Source of the DNA: Shewanella sp. NFH-SH190041
GTDB taxonomy: Bacteria > Pseudomonadota > Gammaproteobacteria > Enterobacterales > Shewanellaceae
DNA: 64,000 nucleotides
Direction: 5' to 3'
NCBI RefSeq assembly: GCF_024363255.1
Contig: NZ_AP026070.1
Coordinates: forward strand, 3,782,001-3,846,000
A program made the position numbers and the translations under genes. Under the pieces are notes generated by a model. It did no database searches, was not told the DNA's origin, and was given only the letters and a program-made list of their open reading frames with translations. Positions 29,351-38,639 of this stretch are shown piece after piece (within the stretch, counting starts at the first letter, position 1; each line of letters begins with the position of its first letter).

Positions 29351-30277
29351 ATGGACCATAAATTATTACTGCTAACCCGGGATAATGAGCAGTACCGTCA
29401 CCTGATCCTCAACAGTGCTTTGCCGGGATTAACCCTGCTTGGCGATGAGCCCCACAACATCAAGCAAGCCGATATCTGGTTAGCTGAACCCGGATTAGCT
29501 GCACCACTTTTAGGGCATGCTACCGAATTACAATGGCTGCAATCAACCTTTGCTGGCGTTGAAAGCCTGATGCGCCCAAGACTCCGCCAAGATTATTTGT
29601 TAACCAATATCAAGGGGATTTTCGGCCCACTGATGAGCGAATATTTATTTGGTTATCTGTTGGCTCACCAACGACAACATGCCAAATACCGACAACAGCA
29701 ACAGGATAGAGTGTGGCAACCCGGTAACTTTAAAACCCTGCAAGGAAGGCATTTGCTCCTATTAGGCACAGGTTCTATTGCCCGCCATATCGCGATCACT
29801 GCCAAGCATTTTGGTATGCAAGTCAGAGGTATCAATCGAACCGGACAAGCTGTTGATGGTTTTGATCGGGTGATGACATTAACGGCATTACCGGAGCTGC
29901 TTGCTCAAACCGATGCTATTGCTAATGTGCTCCCGAGTACCCCCCAGACCCGACATATTCTTGATGAAACCCTGCTTAGTTTGATGAAGCCAGATGCCAT
30001 GCTATTTAATTTAGGCCGGGGGGATGTCCTGGATTTAACTGCGCTCACCACACAGTTACAGCGTCATCCTCAACAGCTGGCAGTGCTGGATGTTTTCAAC
30101 CAAGAGCCATTACCAACTGACCACGCCATCTGGCAACAGAGTAACGCTATTATTACGCCACATATTGCTGCGCCCAGCTTTCCGGAGCAAGTCATGGAGA
30201 TTTTCTGCCATAACTACAAACGCTTTTTGGAAGGACAATCACTGGCGCACCAAGTCTGTTTTCAGCAGGGATATTAA
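29351..30277 (+). CDS. D-isomer-specific 2-hydroxyacid dehydrogenase
   Basis: A 308-residue NAD(P)H enzyme reducing 2-oxoacids such as glyoxylate or hydroxypyruvate. The Rossmann motif is GTGSIARHIAITAKHFG (about 141-157), followed by NLGRGDVLDL, the catalytic Glu in FNQEPLP, and His in ITPHIAAPSFP. It resembles GhrA-type reductases. The start at 29351 has GGGAGA upstream. The substrate cannot be set from sequence alone, and it is transcribed alone. Confidence 0.88.
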   Translation: MDHKLLLLTRDNEQYRHLILNSALPGLTLLGDEPHNIKQADIWLAEPGLAAPLLGHATELQWLQSTFAGVESLMRPRLRQDYLLTNIKGIFGPLMSEYLFGYLLAHQRQHAKYRQQQQDRVWQPGNFKTLQGRHLLLLGTGSIARHIAITAKHFGMQVRGINRTGQAVDGFDRVMTLTALPELLAQTDAIANVLPSTPQTRHILDETLLSLMKPDAMLFNLGRGDVLDLTALTTQLQRHPQQLAVLDVFNQEPLPTDHAIWQQSNAIITPHIAAPSFPEQVMEIFCHNYKRFLEGQSLAHQVCFQQGY

Positions 30278-30320
30278 ACGCTGCAGTTACAACAAGGTTT
30301 TGCTACTCGGCAACAATATC

Positions 30321-30348
30321 AAGGCAGTCAATTTATGACTGCCTTTTT
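30321..30348 (+). terminator. Terminator after the 2-hydroxyacid dehydrogenase gene
   Basis: Ten-base-pair stem AAGGCAGTCA / TGACTGCCTT with a 5-base loop, followed by T5. Confidence 0.85.
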
Positions 30349-30401
30349 AAAGCCTGCCACAACTATCGCTATGGTTTTATCTTCAACACGACATCCTAAC
30401 C

Positions 30402-30671
30402 CTAGGGTCTGTTGACGTTTCATGATTAAATTTTGTTCGAGATAAAAGCGTTTTAATCGCGGCGAGTGGTTTGTCGTCTAGTTATGCTAAGCAAGAACCG
30501 CTCAACAAAGCGTAAAACGCTTTTAGCCGAACCCTGCGGGCAGCGTTTGAGGCTCCTTTCTACTGCGTTATCGGCTTATCAGGTAGCGCAACTACCAATC
30601 AAAGCCTCTGCCTTGTATAAAGCATCCTCAAATCGCTGCAAAAACAAACTTGAAACGTCAACAGACCCTAG
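30402..30671 (+). mobile_element. MITE-like element, copy A (270 bp)
   Basis: A 270-bp non-coding element with terminal inverted repeats GGTCTGTTGACGTTTCA / TGAAACGTCAACAGACC, flanked on both sides by CTAG, a YTAR-type target duplication as made by IS5-group elements. Inside are two long self-complementary arms, for example AAAAGCGTTTTA (30444) with TAAAACGCTTTT (30513). It encodes no transposase, so movement would need one supplied elsewhere. A spurious ORF at 30466-30741 runs through it. It lies between a terminator and the Aer-like gene's terminator. Confidence 0.88.
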
Positions 30672-30676
30672 GAATC

Positions 30677-30702
30677 AAAAAGGAGGCTCAAAGCCTCCTT
30701 TA
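30677..30702 (-). terminator. Terminator of the Aer-like receptor gene
   Basis: Stem AAAGGAGGCT / AGCCTCCTTT followed by T5 on the minus strand, 23 bases after the stop codon and 6 bases from the edge of MITE copy A. Confidence 0.85.
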
Positions 30703-30724
30703 CGCAATATTAACCATCTTAATC

Positions 30725-32305
30725 TCAATGACTTTGCTTGATACTGCGTGCAAGAAACTGTTCCACCAGCACTTTTTGAGAGTTGATTTTATCCTGCACT
30801 TCACGGTTTAACACCAGCATTTCTTCACCCAATTGGTTACTGGCGCAGGTGAGCTCAGACACTTTCACCACACTGCGATTCACCTCATTCGATACACTGG
30901 ATTGCTCTTCCACGGCACTGGCTATATGGTGGGTCATATCAGTAATGTGAGCTACCGAGTCTTTAATATTGCGCAGGGCATCCCCCGCCTGATTGGCTAA
31001 CTCCACACAAGATCCTGCTGAATCCACGCCCTGATGCATACTGTGTACCGCTTTACTGGTACCCTGTTGCAACAGGTTAATAATACTTTGTATCTCCGTG
31101 GTGGACTCATGGGTCCGCTGGGCTAACGCTCTTACCTCATCAGCAACCACAGCAAAACCTCTTCCCTGCTCACCGGCCCGAGCCGCTTCAATCGCTGCAT
31201 TCAATGCCAATAGATTGGTTTGCTCGGCAATACTTTGGATCACATCCAACACAGTACCAATGCCCTTACTGTGTTCCTCTAATTCAGTTACCACGGCTGA
31301 CGTTTCACTTAGCTGACTGGACATCCCTTTAATTGCCCCGACTGTCTTAGTGACAATTTGATCGCCACTGACTGATTCCTCTGAGGCTTTCACTGAAGCA
31401 TTAGCCGCTTCAGCACAATTGGAGGCCATATCTCCCAGCGTTGCCGTCATTTCCTGCATAGCTGTTGCCACTTGATCCATCTCGCCCAGCTGGTGATGAC
31501 TATTACCTTGTACATCTTCCGATTTAGCAGATGAACTGGCAGCATTGTCACCGGATTGTTCACAGGAATCCAATGCTCGCCCTAGCAATGCTTTCAACTC
31601 TGATTGCTGCATCTGCATAGCTAATTCTACTTCAGCGATATCATCTCGGCGGCCGACATACAGATAGGTCATCAAAGGACTGTTATAGATATTGCGCGCT
31701 TTTTGTACCAATGCCCGAAATGGACTGGAGGCCCAATAACTGCCTCCCAGCAATAATGCGATACTGACAGCAAACAGCCCCCATCCCAATGGCCCGTTCT
31801 GGCTAGCTAACAACAACATTGGTAGTAATCCGAGCACAATGGCAATCAACTGCCGCCCCTGTAGCCCAACCCCGCGTTTTAATGCCTTATGCTGCTGTTT
31901 TTTATTCAGGCTGGCATAAACCTTTTCTGCCCGCTCTACCTGCTCCCGCTTTGGCTTGACCCTGACGGATTGATACTCGACCACCTGGCCATTTTCCGCT
32001 ATCGGAGTGACAAAAGCATCAACCCAATAATGATCCCCGTTGGCACAGCGGTTTTTCACCAATCCTTTCCAAGGCTGTCCTTTCTGGATAGTCTGCCACA
32101 TATCAGCAAAAGCAGCCGACGGCATATCTGGATGTCGCACCATATTGTGGGGCTGCCCCTGCAGATCTGACAGCTGATATCCAGCTACCTGACAAAAGGA
32201 CTCATTGGCATACTTAACAATACTTTTGGTATCTGTGGTAGAAAGCAGGATCCAGTCGGAAGGGTAATCATTTTCTTTCTGGGTCACAGGTAGGTTCTTT
32301 CTCAT
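30725..32305 (-). CDS. Aer-like PAS methyl-accepting chemotaxis protein
   Basis: A 526-residue chemoreceptor. The N-terminal PAS domain (about 15-115) includes FCQVAGY, MVRHPDMP and NGDHYWVDAFVTPI, the Aer pattern for FAD-based redox or oxygen sensing. Two close hydrophobic stretches (about 150-190) anchor it without a large periplasmic part. A C-terminal signalling hairpin contains EQGRGFAVVADEVRALAQRT. It would bias flagellar rotation through CheA/CheW. The start at 32305 has GGAG 5 bases upstream. The gene is bracketed by two inverted MITE copies. Confidence 0.92.
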   Translation of the reverse strand: MRKNLPVTQKENDYPSDWILLSTTDTKSIVKYANESFCQVAGYQLSDLQGQPHNMVRHPDMPSAAFADMWQTIQKGQPWKGLVKNRCANGDHYWVDAFVTPIAENGQVVEYQSVRVKPKREQVERAEKVYASLNKKQQHKALKRGVGLQGRQLIAIVLGLLPMLLLASQNGPLGWGLFAVSIALLLGGSYWASSPFRALVQKARNIYNSPLMTYLYVGRRDDIAEVELAMQMQQSELKALLGRALDSCEQSGDNAASSSAKSEDVQGNSHHQLGEMDQVATAMQEMTATLGDMASNCAEAANASVKASEESVSGDQIVTKTVGAIKGMSSQLSETSAVVTELEEHSKGIGTVLDVIQSIAEQTNLLALNAAIEAARAGEQGRGFAVVADEVRALAQRTHESTTEIQSIINLLQQGTSKAVHSMHQGVDSAGSCVELANQAGDALRNIKDSVAHITDMTHHIASAVEEQSSVSNEVNRSVVKVSELTCASNQLGEEMLVLNREVQDKINSQKVLVEQFLARSIKQSH

Positions 32306-32456
32306 AGCAGCTCCGGCCTTCAACTCAATATCCCGAAACCCTGACTATTTGGATCAGGGGCAACACAAAATTATGGTTGGTTTCAGACAGATATTTTCTC
32401 CACTGAGCCAACGCCCCATAAAGTGTAGTCAAGAAAGGTGAAATACGCTGACAACG

Positions 32457-32726
32457 CTAGGGTCTGTTGACTTTTCGAGTTTGTTTTTGCAGCGATTTGA
32501 GGATTCTTTATACAAGACAGAGGCTTTGATAAGTAGTTGCGCTACCTGATAAGCCGATAACGCAGTAGAAAGGAACCTCAAACGCTGCCCGATGGGTTCG
32601 GCTAAAAGCGTTTTACTCTTTGTTGAGAGGTTCTTGCTTAGAATAACTAGGCAGCAAACCTCTCGCCGTGATTAAAACGCTTTTATCTCGAACAAAATTT
32701 AACCATGAAACGTCAACAGACCCTAG
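32457..32726 (-). mobile_element. MITE-like element, copy B (270 bp, inverted)
   Basis: Exactly as long as copy A and near-identical to its reverse complement, with CTAG at both ends. It sits 151 bases upstream of the Aer-like gene. Point differences from copy A are spread along its length, so the two are not a recent duplication. No coding capacity. Confidence 0.88.
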
Positions 32727-32788
32727 TTAAAGACAGATTTCCTACCCGTTCGATAAAAATTCCCAAATGACAAATCCCTTACTGGATT

Positions 32789-32803
32789 TGTAAATAGTTA
32801 TCA
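32789..32803. promoter_or_regulatory. Candidate Fur box upstream of bfd
   Basis: The 15-base sequence here, read on the minus strand, is TGATAACTATTTACA and matches 11 of 14 fixed positions of the 7-1-7 Fur consensus. It lies 40 bases before the bfd start, where iron-Fur could repress. Family knowledge supports iron control of bfd. Confidence 0.5.
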
Positions 32804-32843
32804 ATTACACTCTTGTTACCATTTATTCCATTCATTAATACTT

Positions 32844-33035
32844 ATGTTTGTCTGCGTTTGCCATGCCATTACTGATAGCCAAATTCGCCAAGCTGTTGCC
32901 GCCGGAGCCCACTCTCTGGCAGAGGTAAAACAGCAATTGGGTGTTGCCAGTCAGTGCGGCAAATGTGCCAAACTGGCCGGACAAATCATCAAACAACAGG
33001 CCAATACCTCAGCTAATTATTATCAGGTTGCATAA
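32844..33035 (+). CDS. bfd: Bacterioferritin-associated ferredoxin
   Basis: A 63-residue 2Fe-2S protein that donates electrons to bacterioferritin to release stored iron. The four ligands C4, C6, C38 and C41 form CxC-x31-CxxC, as in Bfd. No bacterioferritin gene is next to it; the gene stands alone between two MITE copies, with its own terminator. It is expected to be induced in low iron. Confidence 0.92.
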   Translation: MFVCVCHAITDSQIRQAVAAGAHSLAEVKQQLGVASQCGKCAKLAGQIIKQQANTSANYYQVA

Positions 33036-33101
33036 ATCGCCCAGCATCATCTGCTGCGAGCTTGTATCAACCTTTGACCATAATTGCCCGCCAGAAAAGA
33101 C

Positions 33102-33128
33102 AAAAGCCGGTATCACTACCGGCTTTTT
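33102..33128 (+). terminator. Terminator of bfd
   Basis: Stem AAAGCCGGTA / TACCGGCTTT with a 4-base loop followed by T5. Confidence 0.88.
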
Positions 33129-33130
33129 GA

Positions 33131-33243
33131 TTAGGGTCTGTTGACCTTTCAAGTTTGTTTTTGCAGCGAGTTGAGGGGTGCTTTATACAAAGCAGAGGCT
33201 TTGATAGGTAGTTGCGCTACCTATCAAAGCCGATAACGCAGTA
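33131..33243 (+). mobile_element. MITE-like element, truncated copy C
   Basis: It begins with TTAG then GGTCTGTTGAC and follows copy B for about 110 bases up to GATAACGCAGTA, where similarity stops. The other end is missing, probably deleted. It contains a perfect 15-bp hairpin (33197-33211 with 33217-33231, loop TTGCG). The break lies 26 bases from the parC stop codon, so the element now forms the region just after parC. Confidence 0.82.
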
Positions 33244-33268
33244 TATTTTCAGCGCCCGATTTGTCGCA

Positions 33269-35539
33269 TTACAGCACTGAACTAGAGGCGTCACCTAACT
33301 CGACCGCATCAACCCGCTGCAAGCCTCGCGGCAATTTCGCCCCGCGACGACCACGCTCACCGCGGTAATTTTCCAGATCAGCGGCCTTCAATGTCAGCTT
33401 ACGTTTACCGGCCCACAGTGTCACCGCGCCACCTTCTGGTACCAATAACAGGTGTGTCAGTAGCTCTTCCCGCGCTTTCGCCCGCTCTGTTGGAATACTG
33501 ATAATCTTATTACCTTTCCCTTTACTCAGCTGTGGCAAAGCATCAAGCCCAAAGATCAACATGCGCCCTTCATTGGTGATCGCCAAAATCGATGGGGCCC
33601 CTGACATATCCAATTTACAAGGTGGCAGGGCTTTGGCGTTAGCCGGTAATGTCAACAATGCCTTACCCGCTTTATTGCGCGATACCATATCGCTAAAACT
33701 ACAGATAAAGCCGTACCCAGCATCACTGGCCAACAGATAACGCTGCTGTTCATCCGCCAACACCACATGCTCCATCTGTACCCCGGGGGCCAAATTAAAG
33801 CGAGTGGTAATCGGTTCACCCTGACTTCGAGCCGATGGCAACGTATGGGTATCAGTCGCAAAAGCTCGGCCAGAAGAATCAATAAAGACACTAGGCTGAT
33901 TACTGCGTCCTGGCGCGCTGCACAGATACTTATCTCCGGCTTTGTAGGATAAGCTTTCAGCATCAATATCATGCCCCTTGGCACAACGCACCCAGCCTTT
34001 ATCAGACAGCACCACGGTCACAGATTCTGCCGGGATCAGCTCTTGTTCGGTCAAAGCCTTCGCTTCCAATCGCTCTACCAATGGTGAACGACGCTCATCG
34101 CCAAACTGCTCGGCATCTTTGCTTAGCTCTTTTTTGATCAGCGTTTTTAAGCGACGCTCAGAACCTAATAGCTGCTCCAACTTTTCCCGTTCAGCTTCCA
34201 GTTCATTCTGCTCAGCCTTAATTTTCATCTCTTCCAGCTTGGCTAGATGACGCAATTTCAGCTCTAAAATAGCCTCGGCCTGTTTTTCTGACAGATTGAA
34301 CCGAGCGATTAACTCTGCCTTTGGCTCGTCATTAAAACGAATGATCTCAATTACTTCATCAATATTGAGGAAGGCAACCATCAATGCTTCAAGGATATGC
34401 AGTCGAGCGAGCACCTTATCCAAACGAAATGCCAAACGGCGTTTCACAGTATTGGTTCTAAACTCTAACCACTCTGTCAGGATCTCTTTCAGTCCTCGCA
34501 CTTTAGGACGACCGTCCAGCCCCAACAGATTAAGGTTAACCCGATAGCTTTTTTCCAGATCCGTAGTGGCAAACAGGTGCACCATTAACTGTTCGCAATC
34601 CACCCGGTTAGAACGGGGAACCACCACCAAACGCACCGGATTTTCATGGTCCGACTCATCCCGCAGATCAGACACCATAGGTAGCTTCTTGGCCTGCATC
34701 TGCGCAGCGATTTGCTCAAGGATTTTCCCCGCGCCAGCCTGATGTGGCAACGCAGTGATGACTATCTCGCCGTTATCAACACTGTATACCGCGCGCATTT
34801 TGATGCTGCCCCGGCCAGTTTGATAAATTTTGGCAATATCTGCCGCTGGAGTAATAATTTCTGCGGCTGTCGGATAGTCAGGGCCGGGAACCAATTCCAT
34901 AAGTCTTGGTAAATCTGCCTTGGGGTTATCCAATAGCTCATGACAGGCTGCCACCAGTTCCCGCACATTGTGGGGTGGAATATCCGTTGCCATCCCCACC
35001 GCAATGCCGGTAATGCCGTTTAGCAAAATATGCGGTAGCCGGGCCGGCAAAACCAGTGGCTCTTTCATGGTGCCATCAAAGTTAACGCCCCAATCAACCG
35101 TGCCTTGTCCTAGCTCACCCAGTAATACATCCGCAAATTTGGAGAGTTTCGCTTCGGTATAACGCATGGCCGCGAAGGATTTAGGATCGTCCGGTGCCCC
35201 CCAGTTCCCCTGACCGTCTACCAACGGGTAGCGATAAGAAAACGGCTGCGCCATCAGTACCATCGCTTCATAACAGGCGCTATCACCATGGGGATGGTAC
35301 TTACCCAGTACATCCCCGACGGTACGGGCTGACTTTTTATATTTAGCCTGGGCATGTAAGCCCAGTTCGCTCATGGCGTACACAATACGACGCTGTACCG
35401 GTTTTAAACCATCACCAATATGTGGCAAAGCCCGGTCCATAATGACGTACATGGAATAATTCAGATATGCGTCTTCGGTAAAGCGGCGCAGCGGCATCCG
35501 CTCCACCCCATCCAGACTCAGATCTATCGAATCACTCAT
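33269..35539 (-). CDS. parC: DNA topoisomerase IV subunit A
   Basis: A 756-residue subunit that cuts and rejoins DNA to unlink daughter chromosomes. The catalytic tyrosine is Y127 in AAMRYTEAK. The quinolone-determining region reads [13 protein letters not shown], with Ser87 and Glu91 in the wild-type state (E. coli Ser80/Glu84). A C-terminal beta-pinwheel domain follows. Its start overlaps the preceding beta-propeller gene by one base. Confidence 0.97.
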   Translation of the reverse strand: MSDSIDLSLDGVERMPLRRFTEDAYLNYSMYVIMDRALPHIGDGLKPVQRRIVYAMSELGLHAQAKYKKSARTVGDVLGKYHPHGDSACYEAMVLMAQPFSYRYPLVDGQGNWGAPDDPKSFAAMRYTEAKLSKFADVLLGELGQGTVDWGVNFDGTMKEPLVLPARLPHILLNGITGIAVGMATDIPPHNVRELVAACHELLDNPKADLPRLMELVPGPDYPTAAEIITPAADIAKIYQTGRGSIKMRAVYSVDNGEIVITALPHQAGAGKILEQIAAQMQAKKLPMVSDLRDESDHENPVRLVVVPRSNRVDCEQLMVHLFATTDLEKSYRVNLNLLGLDGRPKVRGLKEILTEWLEFRTNTVKRRLAFRLDKVLARLHILEALMVAFLNIDEVIEIIRFNDEPKAELIARFNLSEKQAEAILELKLRHLAKLEEMKIKAEQNELEAEREKLEQLLGSERRLKTLIKKELSKDAEQFGDERRSPLVERLEAKALTEQELIPAESVTVVLSDKGWVRCAKGHDIDAESLSYKAGDKYLCSAPGRSNQPSVFIDSSGRAFATDTHTLPSARSQGEPITTRFNLAPGVQMEHVVLADEQQRYLLASDAGYGFICSFSDMVSRNKAGKALLTLPANAKALPPCKLDMSGAPSILAITNEGRMLIFGLDALPQLSKGKGNKIISIPTERAKAREELLTHLLLVPEGGAVTLWAGKRKLTLKAADLENYRGERGRRGAKLPRGLQRVDAVELGDASSSVL

Positions 35540-36666
35540 TATTTTGATTCCTGTTGTTCATTTTCCGCCGCACGGTAAAACAGGCGGTAAATATTGCCTT
35601 TCATATCGTCGGAAATATACATGGCGCCATCTGGCGCCGTTATGATGGCGAAGGGTCGTGCGACCGGAAAGCCACCATCGAGAAAACTGACTATAGTGCT
35701 GCGTTTAACCACTTGGTTTTGTGCCAGTGTCAGCATCACTAGCTGATAACCCACCTTACTAGAGCGGTTATCCGAACCATGCTCGGCCACAAACAGCTGT
35801 TGCTGATAGGCTGGCGGAAATGCCTGCCCCCGATAAAAATGCACTCCGGCTGGCGACACATGGGCTGGTAACTCATACACAGGAGCACTGACATTCAATG
35901 CCGCCGGGCGGTTAAACATCGGCTCCAACGTGCTGCGACCATGGATAAACGGAAAACCAAAATGACTTCCAGCAATGTCCAAACGGTTAATTTCATCGGC
36001 GGGCAAATTGTCCCCCATCCACTCTCGGCTATCATCGGCAAACCAGAGTAGATTATCTTGTGGAGACCAATCCATCCCCAGCACTTGGCGTACCCCGGTG
36101 GCAACCTGACGGATCTCACTCTGCTGTAAATCCAGCGCCAGAATACTGCCTAGCGGGGCCTGCGGCAGACAGACATTGCAACCAGCGCCCACAGCCAGAT
36201 ACAACTGGCCATCGGGAGAAAATGCCATCGACATCGCCACTTGGGCAGATGATAACGGCAAATCACGAAACACCACCTGAGGGCGGGGCGGACGACGCAG
36301 ACGTTGTTCAATCTTGCGATACGCCAGAATATTGCGCCCCTGGGCCACATAAAGATTGCCGTCGGCAAATGCCATCGCCTGAGGCCAGTCCAGATTACGA
36401 TCAATCACATAACGGCGATCTACTCGACCATCATGATTATCATCACTGAGGGCAATAATGCGGCCTGAGCTGCCAGAACTGACAAATAGCGTACCTTCGG
36501 GTCCCAGCGCCAACTGTTTGGCATCGTCCAATCCGCTAGCATACAGACTGACGCCAAATCCTTTGGCGACAGTCAAAATTACCGGTCTAGCCTGTGACGA
36601 AACAGTGAAAAACAGCGGTAACAGCATCACAGCTATGATGCAGAAAATCCTTTTCCATCCTCGCAT
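35539..36666 (-). CDS. Exported beta-propeller protein, glucose/sorbosone dehydrogenase-like
   Basis: A 375-residue protein with a signal peptide (cleavage near SSQARP) and repeated six-bladed propeller strands: [69 protein letters not shown]. The pattern fits PQQ-dependent aldose/sorbosone dehydrogenase-like proteins of the periplasm. Actual PQQ and calcium residues were not verified, so enzymatic activity is open. It lies between parE and parC, overlapping parC by one base, an unexpected partner for topoisomerase IV. Confidence 0.8.
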   Translation of the reverse strand: MRGWKRIFCIIAVMLLPLFFTVSSQARPVILTVAKGFGVSLYASGLDDAKQLALGPEGTLFVSSGSSGRIIALSDDNHDGRVDRRYVIDRNLDWPQAMAFADGNLYVAQGRNILAYRKIEQRLRRPPRPQVVFRDLPLSSAQVAMSMAFSPDGQLYLAVGAGCNVCLPQAPLGSILALDLQQSEIRQVATGVRQVLGMDWSPQDNLLWFADDSREWMGDNLPADEINRLDIAGSHFGFPFIHGRSTLEPMFNRPAALNVSAPVYELPAHVSPAGVHFYRGQAFPPAYQQQLFVAEHGSDNRSSKVGYQLVMLTLAQNQVVKRSTIVSFLDGGFPVARPFAIITAPDGAMYISDDMKGNIYRLFYRAAENEQQESK

Positions 36667-36699
36667 GGGTCACATCCAGTGGTTATTTGCACCCGCAGT

Positions 36700-38586
36700 T
36701 TAGATAACGGCCAAATCCCCTTTGGTTTCCAGCCAAGTTTTACGATCGCCAGAGCGTTTTTTTGCTAGTAGCATATCCATCAACGCCAATGTTTCTTCCG
36801 CATCATCAATGGTCAGCTGGACCAAGCGACGGGTATTCGGGTCCATGGTGGTTTCCCGCAGCTGCAGTGGATTCATCTCACCCAGACCTTTAAAGCGCGT
36901 TACCTGCACCTTCCCCCGCTTACCCTCTGCGGCTAGACGGTCAATGATGCCGGTTTTTTCCTGTTCATCCAGGGCATAATGCACTTCTTTACCAATATCA
37001 ATACGAAACAGTGGCGGCATGGCAATATAGATGTGCCCCTGCTCCACCAATATCCGGAAATGGCGTAAAAACAGGGCGCACAACAGTGTGGCGATGTGCA
37101 ATCCATCAGAGTCCGCATCCGCCAACACACAAATTTTGTGATATCTGAGTTCAGAAATATCATCACTGTCAGGATCGCAGCCAATCGCCACGGAAATATC
37201 GTGCACTTCCTGGGAGGCTAACACTTGGGAGCCATCGACTTCCCAGGTGTTTAAGATCTTACCCCGCAGCGGCATAATGGCTTGAAACTCCCGGTCACGG
37301 GCTTGTTTAGCACTGCCCCCTGCCGAGTCACCTTCCACTAGAAATAGCTCTGAACGGGCTGGATCCTGCCCGGTACAGTCCGTGAGTTTCCCGGGCAGCG
37401 CAGGGCCGGATGTCACCTTTTTCCGCGCTACTTTTTTTGCTGCCCGCAAACGTTTCTGCGCATTATTGATGCACATTTCCGCTAAGGCTTCTGCTTGCTC
37501 AGTATTGGAGTTCAACCACAGAGAAAATGCATCACGCAAAATCCCGGAAACAAACGTGGCGCACTGGCGGCTGGAGAGCTTTTCTTTGGTTTGGCCAGCA
37601 AACTGTGGATCTTGCATTTTCACTGACAAAATAAAACTGGCCCGGTCCCAGATATCTTCACCGGCTAACTTGATCCCCCGAGGGATCAGATTGCGAAAAT
37701 CACAAAACTCCCGCATGGATTCCAACAAGCCTTGGCGAAAGCCGTTTACATGGGTACCGCCCAGCGGCGTCGGGATCAGGTTGACATAACTTTCATTAAT
37801 ATAATCCCCCCCTTCAGGCAACCAAGTAATGGCCCAGTCCACTGCTTCAATAGAACCGGCAAAATTACCAATAAATGGCTCAGCTGGGAGACATAGCGCA
37901 TCTTTAAGCGAACTTTTCAGATAGTCGGTCAGACCATCTTCAAAATACCACTCCTGGTTTTCACCGTTTTGCTTATTGAAAAAACGGATCCGCAGTCCAG
38001 GGCACAGTACGGCTTTGGCTTTAAGCAAATACACCAACTTACTGATGGAGAAGTTGGCAGAGTCAAAATAACTGGCTTCTGGCCAAAACCTGACTCGAGT
38101 GCCAGTATTACGCCGGCCACAAGTACCGGTTTCATGCAATGCTTCAACTCGGTCACCATGCTCAAAGGCAATGTCGTACACTTTGCCATCTCGGCGGACG
38201 CTAATCTCCACCCGACTGGATAGAGCATTAACAACAGAAATACCCACCCCGTGCAAACCACCGGAGAACTGGTAGTTTTTATTGGAAAACTTACCACCGG
38301 CATGGAGTTTGGTTAGGATAAGCTCCACCCCTGGAATGCCTTCTTCCGGATGGATATCCACCGGCATACCACGGCCATCATCAATCACTTCTAATGAATT
38401 ATCGGTGTGAAGAATGACATCAATTTTACTGGCATGTCCCGCCAGTGCTTCATCGACACTGTTGTCGATGACTTCTTGCCCCAAATGGTTGGGGCGGGTG
38501 GTATCCGTGTACATGCCTGGCCGGCGTTTTACCGGCTCCAGGCCATTTAACACTTCAATCGCGTCAGAGGTGTATTGGTTAGTCAT
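36700..38586 (-). CDS. parE: DNA topoisomerase IV subunit B
   Basis: A 628-residue ATPase subunit. The ATP site contains VIDNSVDEALAG, DDGRGMPVDIHPEEG and GLHGVGISVVNALS; the Toprim part contains EGDSAGGSAKQARDREFQAI and PLRGKILN. ATG 38586 (TNQYTSDAIEVL) is preferred over an upstream in-frame start, since it matches the family N-terminus. It is the first gene of the parE-propeller-parC run and follows yqiA by 53 bases. Confidence 0.96.
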   Translation of the reverse strand: MTNQYTSDAIEVLNGLEPVKRRPGMYTDTTRPNHLGQEVIDNSVDEALAGHASKIDVILHTDNSLEVIDDGRGMPVDIHPEEGIPGVELILTKLHAGGKFSNKNYQFSGGLHGVGISVVNALSSRVEISVRRDGKVYDIAFEHGDRVEALHETGTCGRRNTGTRVRFWPEASYFDSANFSISKLVYLLKAKAVLCPGLRIRFFNKQNGENQEWYFEDGLTDYLKSSLKDALCLPAEPFIGNFAGSIEAVDWAITWLPEGGDYINESYVNLIPTPLGGTHVNGFRQGLLESMREFCDFRNLIPRGIKLAGEDIWDRASFILSVKMQDPQFAGQTKEKLSSRQCATFVSGILRDAFSLWLNSNTEQAEALAEMCINNAQKRLRAAKKVARKKVTSGPALPGKLTDCTGQDPARSELFLVEGDSAGGSAKQARDREFQAIMPLRGKILNTWEVDGSQVLASQEVHDISVAIGCDPDSDDISELRYHKICVLADADSDGLHIATLLCALFLRHFRILVEQGHIYIAMPPLFRIDIGKEVHYALDEQEKTGIIDRLAAEGKRGKVQVTRFKGLGEMNPLQLRETTMDPNTRRLVQLTIDDAEETLALMDMLLAKKRSGDRKTWLETKGDLAVI

Positions 38587-38639
38587 AGCGCACACAATCA
38601 ATAGGTAACCTAACAGTCACAACTGTCGGCACCTTGAGT

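Noticed and set aside
30466..30741. 91-codon frame within MITE copy A
   Set aside because: It runs across the element and a terminator with no family similarity; the self-complementary repeats explain the open frame.
33269..35539. Possible quinolone-resistance change in ParC
   Set aside because: Ser87 and Glu91 are the wild-type residues.
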